A stretch of DNA of 33,181 nucleotides from Candidatus Falkowbacteria bacterium RIFCSPLOWO2_12_FULL_45_13. GTDB lineage: Bacteria; Patescibacteriota; Patescibacteriia; Patescibacteriales; GWC2-42-12. Under the pieces are notes generated by a model. The model had not been told where the DNA came from, ran no database searches, and saw only the letters and a list, made by a program, of their open reading frames with translations. The stretch lies in contig MFFY01000036.1 of NCBI GenBank assembly GCA_001778055.1, forward strand, positions 1-33,181. Reading direction: 5' to 3'. Shown piece after piece: positions 7,805-14,034 of the stretch. The translations under genes and the position numbers were made by a program. Within the stretch, counting starts at the first letter, position 1. Each line of letters opens with the position of its first letter.

Positions 7805-7831
7805 GTTTTTAAAAATTAATCTTATTTAGAT

Positions 7832-7860
7832 AGAATAACAAATTATCTTTAACAAGTCAA
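7832..7860 (-). promoter_or_regulatory. Promoter of the lipoprotein gene
   Basis: TTGACT (7855-7860), a 17-nt spacer and TATTCT (7832-7837) on the minus strand, giving a leader of about 20-25 nt before the ATG at 7804. Confidence 0.7.
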
Positions 7861-7893
7861 AAAAAATCTGCCTAATCAGTAACAGCCGCTTTA

Positions 7894-8694
7894 TCACTCA
7901 GCGCCAAATCTTGAAAGTTGGCCGTTTTTTAAATTACGGCGATAAATCATAATTAAAAAAATATACATCAACGCGAGATAAATTATGGCTAGCCCCGCGC
8001 CGGTTAAAAAATTAGCTAAAAGATGAGGCGTTGAAACAGCGCCGGTTAAACCACGAAAACTTTCAAAGACATACGAGGCTGGAATAATTTTAGAGACAGC
8101 TTGAAGCGCGGCCGGCAAGGTGCTAATCGGATAAAAAACCCCGGCAAAGATCGACAAAACGAACGGTATGGGCCAGCCCAGCCATTCGGCCGACGGGCCG
8201 AAGCGTAAAATTATGGCCGTCATAAAAATCCCCATGGCCACGGCAAAAATAAAGAGCACCAGCATAAAAGGCAAAATTATTAAACCGATTTTAAAAACAT
8301 TATAACCGAAAACCAGGCCGGCTACTGCGGCCATAACCAGAAAGCTAGCCAAGCCCATGGCCAGGCTGGTGGCTACCAGGCCGGCCACGTATTCTTTAAT
8401 CGTTAAGGGCGAAGCAAAAAAATTAATAAAACTCTGCGCCCAGACGTCTTCTAAAAAAGCCGTCATCACGCCCTGTTGAATGCGAGTTAAAAAATTCCAT
8501 AAAATAATCGCTCCCAAAATCACGCTGGTAAAATTAAAAGTGGCGTTGCCAAAAGCGCTTAAATATTTACTAATAAATCCCCACAGGATAATATCAACAA
8601 AAATCCATAAGAAAGGAGCGGTCAATCGCATGGGGTTGCCTTTGTATAAAAATACTTGGCGGATAAAAATGGCGTAAATTCTGGTCAGGCTCAT
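7894..8694 (-). CDS. ABC-2 type transporter permease
   Basis: Integral membrane subunit of an ABC exporter, 266 aa from the ATG at 8692-8694; a TTG three codons upstream is the alternative. About six hydrophobic segments are visible, starting with LTAPFLWIFVDIILWGFI. The arrangement fits the ABC-2 permease fold: an N-terminal amphipathic region, TM1-2, then a long TM3-4 block (VAGLVATSLAMGLASFLVMAAVAGLVFG), then TM5 with FAGVFYPISTLPAALQ, which matches the re-entrant PISxLPxxLQ region of this family. It starts 36 nt after the ATPase gene stops, on the same strand, so the two form one transporter. The family exports drugs, polysaccharides, lipids or peptides; the substrate cannot be told here. 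Confidence 0.88.
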   Translation of the reverse strand: MSLTRIYAIFIRQVFLYKGNPMRLTAPFLWIFVDIILWGFISKYLSAFGNATFNFTSVILGAIILWNFLTRIQQGVMTAFLEDVWAQSFINFFASPLTIKEYVAGLVATSLAMGLASFLVMAAVAGLVFGYNVFKIGLIILPFMLVLFIFAVAMGIFMTAIILRFGPSAEWLGWPIPFVLSIFAGVFYPISTLPAALQAVSKIIPASYVFESFRGLTGAVSTPHLLANFLTGAGLAIIYLALMYIFLIMIYRRNLKNGQLSRFGAE

Positions 8695-8730
8695 ATGATT
8701 CAAAAGTCAAAGGGGGAGAACATTATGACC

Positions 8731-9477
8731 TTACTTGTCAAAACTTAATGGCTCCCTGGCTGCGGCGATGAATAATTCTTCCAAATCCTTTTTGCCGTGC
8801 TCGGCCGGCAGAGTTTTCGGGTCGCCCGACAGCAAGATCCTGCCGTGCGACATAAACAACACCCGATTACAGACATCCACGATTTCAGCCATATTATGCG
8901 ATGTCCAAAGTACGGCCGAACGGGTTTCTGCGGCGTAATTTATTATTTTCTGCCTTATTGACTGGGCAATGCTTGGGTCCAGGGAGGCCGTGGGTTCATC
9001 CAGCAATAAAAGCAAGGGCTGATTTATCACGGCTTTGGCTAAATTCAGGCGGCTGGCTTCGCCCGAAGACAAAAAGCCGACTCTGGTTTTAGAAAAACTT
9101 TTCAAATCAAAATCCTTAAGCAAGATATCTACCCTTTTTTTTAAATTTTTAACGCCGTAAAGCAGGCCGAAAATATATAAATTCTGCCAAACCGTCAGGT
9201 TGGCGGGCAGATGAGCGTAAACCGCGGCAAAATTGGTCTGGCGACTGACTTGACAGCGGTCGGCCTTTAAATCTCGGCATAAAATTTCGACCGAACCGGC
9301 GCTGGGTTCTAAAATCCCCAAAATCATATTAATAGTGGTGGTTTTTCCAGCGCCGTTCGGGCCCAGTAGGCCGACAATTTCTCCGGCCCGCACCGAAAAA
9401 GAAATATTGTCCACCGCTTTGACCAGTTGGTATTGTTTTTCCAGCCGGCAGACGCGTAAAATTATTTCTTCAGGCAT
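8731..9477 (-). CDS. ABC transporter ATP-binding protein
   Basis: Nucleotide-binding subunit (248 aa) that powers the permease encoded just downstream. Visible motifs are Walker A GPNGAGKT (39-46), signature LSSGEASRLNLAKA, Walker B LLLLDEPTASLDP and the switch His in WTSHNMAEIVD. The signature reads LSSGE rather than LSGGQ, a usual variation in ABC-2-type exporters. The length is normal and every catalytic motif is present. Its ATG at 9477 lies 26 nt after the stop of the FtsK-receiver gene on the same strand, so the three genes (motor, ATPase, permease) may be one transcript. No Shine-Dalgarno sequence is clear. Confidence 0.95.
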   Translation of the reverse strand: MPEEIILRVCRLEKQYQLVKAVDNISFSVRAGEIVGLLGPNGAGKTTTINMILGILEPSAGSVEILCRDLKADRCQVSRQTNFAAVYAHLPANLTVWQNLYIFGLLYGVKNLKKRVDILLKDFDLKSFSKTRVGFLSSGEASRLNLAKAVINQPLLLLLDEPTASLDPSIAQSIRQKIINYAAETRSAVLWTSHNMAEIVDVCNRVLFMSHGRILLSGDPKTLPAEHGKKDLEELFIAAAREPLSFDK

Positions 9478-9503
9478 ATAAACTTACAGATTATGCTCAT
9501 TAA

Positions 9504-11789
9504 TTATTTTACAGGGCTTACGCGTTCTCTAAGATTACCTGACATTAAATAAAAGGCGATCGGCTTATAACTCTTCGGATCTTTAAAATAATCTTTTATT
9601 TTTTCAACAATTTCGCCCGGAATAAAGTGCTGTTTAACGAAATAGTCAATCATACCCAGCCCGGCGGCCCTGGCCACGTCCGCCTGCTGGCTCATATTGC
9701 ATAAACCGACTATGGGAATTTTCTTGGTTGCGGCGTGAGACTTTAAAATTTCCGCGGCCGTGAATCCATCCATCACGGGCATAATTATGTCCATAATAAT
9801 CAAATCCGGTTTTTCTTTTAAAACCACCGCTACCGGATTTTTAGAAGGACTGCCATAATTCACGTAAGCGAAGCCGGCTTTCTCGAATTTGGCGCCATAC
9901 ATTTTAGCCAGCATCCCATCGTCCTCAAAATGCAAAATTCTAAAATTCATTTTTTTTGCCGAGGCGCTAAACAACGACGCCTCTCCGGCCAATATAACCT
10001 GCTCGTTATTGTTTATAACCTTTCTGGGCAGAGCGCCCGCGCCCGGGCCGATGACGCCTTGCTCTTCCATCAGATCTAAAAGTCTGGCCGAACGAGCGTA
10101 ACTGATGTTAAGCTTGCGTTCTAAATAAGCGGCGGAGGCATGGCCGGATTTAATTACCAGCTCTTTGGCTTCTCCGAGCATATCATCAACCAAGGCCGGA
10201 TTGGCATTTTCCAGGGCGGCTCTTTTCTTCATCTTCTTGTACATCTCCGGCGTGATAAAAACTTCTCTCGGATTAGCGCCGCTGGCCGGGCCGATGACGC
10301 CGAAATTTTCCAGCTGATCCAGGATATACGAGGCCCGGGCATATTCGATGCGCAGCTTTCTTTGCAGCAACGAGATCGAGGCATGACCTTCTTCAATGAC
10401 TAGGCTTTTGGCCGTTTCGAGCAACTCATCCAAATCATCGCCCGAAGAAGCCAAATCTATCACATCGGCTGGTTTAAAATTTCCGCTCTGACCGCGAAAG
10501 TAATCAACCACGTTTTTTATAATTTCATGGCCAACGTAAGGAAGCTGGAGCCGAACCGGCTGGCTCATTTCGGCGTTAATAAACAAAGCCTCTCCCTTGC
10601 CGGACAGCCGTTCGGCTCCGCCCGTATTTAAAATCTCTCTGGATTCTTGTTCGGAGGAGGCGGCTAAGGCCAGCCTGGCCGGAAAATTGGCTTTCAATGC
10701 GCCGGAAAATAATTCATCGCCCGGCTTAGACGTTGCCGCTACTAAATGAAGGCCGCCCGCCCTGCCCAGCTGTAAAAGTTTAATCATTTTCCCCGCCAGT
10801 ATCTTCTTCTGATCGCCAATGCAAAAGTCAGAAATTTCAGCCAGGATAAAAATGATGTAAGGCAGCTTTTCCGGGCGGTCTTTATTATATTCTTCTAAAT
10901 TGCGCATTTCAGCCGCGGCAAAAATTTTGAGCCTGAGGTCCAGCTCGCCCGAGCACCAGTAAAGCGCGTTAATAATTTTTTGATAGGTAGTGATCACCGG
11001 AGTCAAAAGATACGGTAAACTATTGTAAACCGTCAGATCAACCCTCTTTGAATCGGCTAAAATAAATCTTAACACGCGCGGACTATGCTTAGTCATTAGA
11101 CTGATAATCAAAGAATTGATAAAAACCGATTTTCCCGAACCGGCGGCGCCGCCGATTAATAAATGGGGTAAATTATGCAAATTCACGCTCCGTTGCTTGT
11201 TTTCCGAATCTCTGCCAAAAGGCACAGTTAAAGGATTTTTGGTATTTATAAATTTATCGGTTTCCAGCTCATGCCCCAAGCTGACGCCGGCTTGGCGCCG
11301 GTATGGCACTTCTACGCCGATTAAATCTGTGCCGGAAATCGGCGCCTCGATTTTTATGGGATGGACCAAGAGCTCTGAAGCCAGGTCATGTTTTACGGCT
11401 AAAATTTCCGCGGCCTGGACGCCGGCGGCCGGCTTAAAAGAGAATGTCGCGGCCCGGGGTCCAATTAGGGGCTCATTCATGGTTTCAACTTTAATATTAT
11501 GGTCGCGTAAGGCTTTTTCAATAATTTCTTTAAGGTGCTTGACATCGTCCGAGCTGAATTTTTGGCCGGACGATTTCAGAAGTTTTAGGGGCGCTCTAAT
11601 GTCAGGCGTTTCCAGACACCACCAGCTGTTGCTAAGATGCCTCTGGCCAGGTTTAGACAATCGGTTTAAAAGACTGGCGTCCTTGGCCCGGCCCATTAAA
11701 TCGGTAATGGATTTTTTAATTTTGTCCAATTCCAAGATAATAATAATTAAAATGGCTAAAATAAGGATTAAAAAAATTTGTAAAAACAT
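9504..11789 (-). CDS. FtsK/SpoIIIE-type DNA motor fused to a response-regulator receiver domain
   Basis: A 761-aa protein combining parts not usually joined. One N-terminal membrane helix (about 3-20) replaces the normal four. Residues about 75-175 match the FtsK alpha domain (IGPRAATFSFKPAAGVQAAEI; DLIGVEVPYRR). The motor has Walker A GGAAGSGKS (213-221), but the Walker B strand reads YIIFILAEIS (311-320), with Ala where FtsK has Asp before the Glu. Two winged-helix gamma domains follow, about 452-512 and 533-592, each ending in a GVIGP..G..PR motif; FtsK normally has one. A receiver domain occupies about 614-736, with acidic pair D623/D624, phospho-acceptor D667 in MDIIMPVMDGF and Lys K719. 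Its Thr/Ser switch position looks like Cys in IVGLCNMS. A gamma-type domain suggests recognition of oriented DNA motifs. Promoter at 11813-11841. Regulation of DNA movement by phosphorylation is inferred. Confidence 0.9.
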   Translation of the reverse strand: MFLQIFLILILAILIIIILELDKIKKSITDLMGRAKDASLLNRLSKPGQRHLSNSWWCLETPDIRAPLKLLKSSGQKFSSDDVKHLKEIIEKALRDHNIKVETMNEPLIGPRAATFSFKPAAGVQAAEILAVKHDLASELLVHPIKIEAPISGTDLIGVEVPYRRQAGVSLGHELETDKFINTKNPLTVPFGRDSENKQRSVNLHNLPHLLIGGAAGSGKSVFINSLIISLMTKHSPRVLRFILADSKRVDLTVYNSLPYLLTPVITTYQKIINALYWCSGELDLRLKIFAAAEMRNLEEYNKDRPEKLPYIIFILAEISDFCIGDQKKILAGKMIKLLQLGRAGGLHLVAATSKPGDELFSGALKANFPARLALAASSEQESREILNTGGAERLSGKGEALFINAEMSQPVRLQLPYVGHEIIKNVVDYFRGQSGNFKPADVIDLASSGDDLDELLETAKSLVIEEGHASISLLQRKLRIEYARASYILDQLENFGVIGPASGANPREVFITPEMYKKMKKRAALENANPALVDDMLGEAKELVIKSGHASAAYLERKLNISYARSARLLDLMEEQGVIGPGAGALPRKVINNNEQVILAGEASLFSASAKKMNFRILHFEDDGMLAKMYGAKFEKAGFAYVNYGSPSKNPVAVVLKEKPDLIIMDIIMPVMDGFTAAEILKSHAATKKIPIVGLCNMSQQADVARAAGLGMIDYFVKQHFIPGEIVEKIKDYFKDPKSYKPIAFYLMSGNLRERVSPVK

Positions 11790-11812
11790 ATGATTTATAT
11801 TAATTCATTTAA

Positions 11813-11841
11813 ATTTTAACATAAATCCGGCATCAGTTCAA
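11813..11841 (-). promoter_or_regulatory. Promoter of the FtsK-receiver gene
   Basis: TTGAAC (11836-11841), a 17-nt spacer and TAAAAT (11813-11818) on the minus strand. The expected start is near 11806, leaving a leader of about 17 nt. Confidence 0.7.
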
Positions 11842-11847
11842 TTTAAG

Positions 11848-11896
11848 CAGGGCTTACGCGGTTGATTGAACGGAGGTATGTCAAATGCGTAAATCC
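11848..11896. repeat. Dispersed hairpin element, copy 2
   Basis: The left arm contains GGCTTACGCGGTTGA (11851-11865), the loop is TTGAACGGAGGTATG (11866-11880), and the right arm 11881-11896 pairs imperfectly. On the opposite strand to copy 1 at 6782-6832, it keeps TGAACGGAGGT in the loop. A 13-nt piece, CAGGGCTTACGCG, recurs at 9512-9524 inside the end of the FtsK-receiver gene. Confidence 0.6.
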
Positions 11897-11943
11897 TATT
11901 AAAAATTAATCCTCCGCCAAATTATTTGGGTTACCGACCATTT

Positions 11944-11980
11944 AAAAAAAGGGACCTGCGAGCTTCTCTGGCCGCAGGTC
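11944..11980 (-). terminator. Terminator of the 12016-12459 gene
   Basis: GACCTGCG (11953-11960) pairs with CGCAGGTC (11973-11980). On the minus strand the hairpin is followed by CCC and seven T, about 35 nt past the stop. This supports the minus-strand reading of the adjacent gene. Confidence 0.7.
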
Positions 11981-12015
11981 TTTGAAAAATTATAGCCCCT
12001 TGGCCGGACGTGAAA

Positions 12016-12459
12016 TCAGGCCGGAGGCGTTGGGCGCGCTTTAATGCGCGTCAGCAGCATGGTGATGACCGCCTGCGCGGCCCAATCCAATATAAGCTGG
12101 CTAACCGTATCGCCTTGGAGGAAGACGCCATTTTTTGCTTCCAAGATATGAGAATCGTGAAAATGCCAAATAATCTGGATAAGGGTTTGCTGCAAGCCTA
12201 CCTCCCCATGGCGGATGATATAAAGCTGATCTTCCTCGTTCGGGAAATTCTTTTGAATCCGCTCCTTAATCCCGGTTTTCCGAGCTTTCACGATTTTAAG
12301 CTTTTGAGCAGACAAGTGCGGCGCCCGCTCTCCTGGTTTCAAACAACCGACAAAGCTGTTCCAAATCTTCTCCTCCTTAATTCCCTCGGGGAAAAGTTTT
12401 TTCAAGATGGCGGTTGCGCGCTGTTTTTTGCTGGTTCTTCTGTTTAATTTCATTTTCAT
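12016..12459 (-). CDS. Small basic protein of unknown function
   Basis: A 147-aa product, MKMKLNRRTSKKQRATAILK and onward. The N-terminal third is basic and likely helical. The middle has KARKTGIKERIQKNFPNEEDQLYIIRHGEVGLQQTLIQIIWHF, and the C-terminus has an amphipathic helix, LILDWAAQAVITMLLTRI. I do not recognise a family; the basic N-terminus would allow nucleic-acid binding, but that is a guess. The minus strand is chosen over an overlapping plus-strand frame because a near-consensus promoter lies upstream and an intrinsic terminator downstream, both on the minus strand. An in-frame TAA sits two codons before the ATG at 12459, so no earlier start is possible. It diverges from proS. Confidence 0.65.
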   Translation of the reverse strand: MKMKLNRRTSKKQRATAILKKLFPEGIKEEKIWNSFVGCLKPGERAPHLSAQKLKIVKARKTGIKERIQKNFPNEEDQLYIIRHGEVGLQQTLIQIIWHFHDSHILEAKNGVFLQGDTVSQLILDWAAQAVITMLLTRIKARPTPPA

Positions 12460-12535
12460 TGTTTATGGCCATTCAAGGTGCCGGGCTCTTTCCCTCCAAA
12501 AAGTTGGGCTAAACTTAAAGAGCTTGGTGGGCGTA

Positions 12536-12564
12536 AGTATAGCGCTAAGCCTATTTTATGTCAA
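12536..12564 (-). promoter_or_regulatory. Promoter of the 12459 gene
   Basis: TTGACA (12559-12564), a 17-nt spacer and TATACT (12536-12541) on the minus strand. It leaves a leader of about 70 nt containing GGAGGG near 12492, too far upstream to be the ribosome site. Confidence 0.75.
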
Positions 12565-12660
12565 CTGCGGGTCGGGCGCAAATTCATATCAACCGCCTAA
12601 AACGCGATCATAATCGTGGCCGGACCAGAGCTGACGCCTGATTAATCAACTCTAATTGTT

Positions 12661-12689
12661 TTGACACTTCCCTGGTCTTGCTTTAAAAT
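12661..12689 (+). promoter_or_regulatory. proS promoter
   Basis: Perfect -35 TTGACA (12661-12666), 17-nt spacer and -10 TAAAAT (12684-12689), about 45 nt before the proS ATG. It lies about 100 nt from the divergent promoter at 12536-12564. Confidence 0.8.
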
Positions 12690-12738
12690 AAAAGAATACC
12701 AGACAGTTTACCGTCTTTAATTTAGCGCCCTAAAAAAT

Positions 12739-13968
12739 ATGAAACAATCTCAACTTTTCACTAAAACCGAGCGCTTCGCCCCTAAAGACGAAGAAACCGT
12801 CAACGCCAAGCTTTTAAGCCGGGCCGGTTATGTGGAAAAACTTATGGCTGGCGTCTATAGCTACCTACCCTTGGGTTTCAAGGCGCTCAAAAAAATTGAA
12901 CAGGTGGTGCGCCAGGAAATGAACGCCATTGGCGGACAAGAAATTTTGATGCCCATAATGCACCCTAAAGAAAACTGGGTAGCAACCGGCGGCTGGAGCG
13001 GCATTGACGTGCTGTTTAAGATTAAAAGCCGGACGGAAAAAGAATACGCTTTAGGCCAGAGCGAAGAAGAGGTGGCAACGCCGCTGGTCATGCGCTGGGC
13101 GAGGAGCGACAAAGATCTGCCTTTGGCGGTTTACCAGATCCACTGGAAATTCCGAGACGAATTAAGGGCAAAATCCGGACTATTGCGCGGACGGGAATTT
13201 CTCATGAAAGATATGTACAGCTTCCATGCCGATCAAGCGGATTTTGACAAATTTTATGAAATCGTCAAACAGGCTTATTTAAAAATATTTAAACGGTTTG
13301 GCTTAACGGCTAAAGTCACCGAAGCTTCGGGCGGAAGCTTTAGCGATAAAATATCTTATGAATTCATGGTGCTGACCGACGCGGGCGAGGACGATATCCT
13401 CTATTGCGATAAATGCGTTTTTTGCGTTAACCGTGAAATCGCCAAACAAAAAGAAGGCGATCCCTGCCCCAAATGTAAGTCCAGTAAATTAAGCGGCGCC
13501 AAAGCCTCGGAAGTGGGCAATGTTTTCGATTTGGGCAAAAAATACGGCCAAGATTTCAACCTGGGCTTTACCAATAAGGACGGAGAGAAGCAGTACCCGG
13601 TCATGGGCTGCTACGGCATCGGCATCTCGCGCCTCTTAGGCGTGATCGTGGAAAAATATCATGACGATCAAGGCATTGTCTGGCCCGAAGCCGTGGCGCC
13701 ATTTAAGGTTCATCTCCTGTCTTTAAATAAAAACGATCAGGCGGAAAAAATATACCGCGACTTAGAAAAAAACCAAATTGAAGTTTTATACGACGACCGC
13801 GACTTAAGCCCAGGCGAAAAATTCGCGGACGCGGATTTAATCGGCCTGCCCTACCGCCTGGTAGTGAGCGACAAGTCGCTTAAGGCCGGCAGCGTGGAAA
13901 TAAAAAAGAGAAATGAATATAAGGGCAAGATTATTAAAGATAAAGAGATTGTGAAAAAATTGAAATAA
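12739..13968 (+). CDS. proS: Prolyl-tRNA synthetase, short form without editing insertion
   Basis: Charges tRNA-Pro with proline. This class II synthetase is 409 aa: motif 1 in GGQEILMPIMHP, motif 2 in FRDELRAKSGLLRGREFLMKDMYSFH, motif 3 in GCYGIGISRLLG, and a C-terminal anticodon-binding domain from about residue 315. Bacterial ProRS is usually near 570 aa with an INS editing domain between motifs 2 and 3. That domain is absent here, so mischarged Ala-tRNA-Pro would need another editor or be tolerated. In its place is a Cys cluster, CDKCVFC (223-229) and CPKC (243-246), likely a zinc knuckle. It is the only gene in the middle of the window on the plus strand and has a strong promoter. The stop codon overlaps the palindrome at 13967-14034. 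No Shine-Dalgarno sequence precedes the ATG. Confidence 0.96.
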   Translation: MKQSQLFTKTERFAPKDEETVNAKLLSRAGYVEKLMAGVYSYLPLGFKALKKIEQVVRQEMNAIGGQEILMPIMHPKENWVATGGWSGIDVLFKIKSRTEKEYALGQSEEEVATPLVMRWARSDKDLPLAVYQIHWKFRDELRAKSGLLRGREFLMKDMYSFHADQADFDKFYEIVKQAYLKIFKRFGLTAKVTEASGGSFSDKISYEFMVLTDAGEDDILYCDKCVFCVNREIAKQKEGDPCPKCKSSKLSGAKASEVGNVFDLGKKYGQDFNLGFTNKDGEKQYPVMGCYGIGISRLLGVIVEKYHDDQGIVWPEAVAPFKVHLLSLNKNDQAEKIYRDLEKNQIEVLYDDRDLSPGEKFADADLIGLPYRLVVSDKSLKAGSVEIKKRNEYKGKIIKDKEIVKKLK

Positions 13969-14034
13969 ACATTCACATAAAAAAATGCAGAGACGCGATT
14001 AATCGCGTCTCTGCATTTTTTTATGTGAATGTTT
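13967..14034. terminator. Perfect 68-bp palindrome between convergent genes
   Basis: 13967-14000 is the exact complement of 14001-14034, without a loop. A-run, GC stem and T-run occur on both strands, making a bidirectional terminator for proS (plus) and the MEMO1-AMMECR1 gene (minus). The proS stop overlaps its first two bases, and the last 11 codons plus stop of the minus-strand gene lie inside it. The central 28 bp (13987-14014) recurs exactly at 19456-19483. Confidence 0.8.

Noticed and set aside
12010..12447. Plus-strand frame over the 12016-12459 gene
   Set aside because: The minus strand has a near-consensus promoter upstream and an intrinsic terminator downstream; the plus strand has neither.
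12570..12738. T-box or other riboswitch before proS
   Set aside because: A good promoter lies only about 45 nt from the ATG, leaving too short a leader, and no T-box motif was seen.
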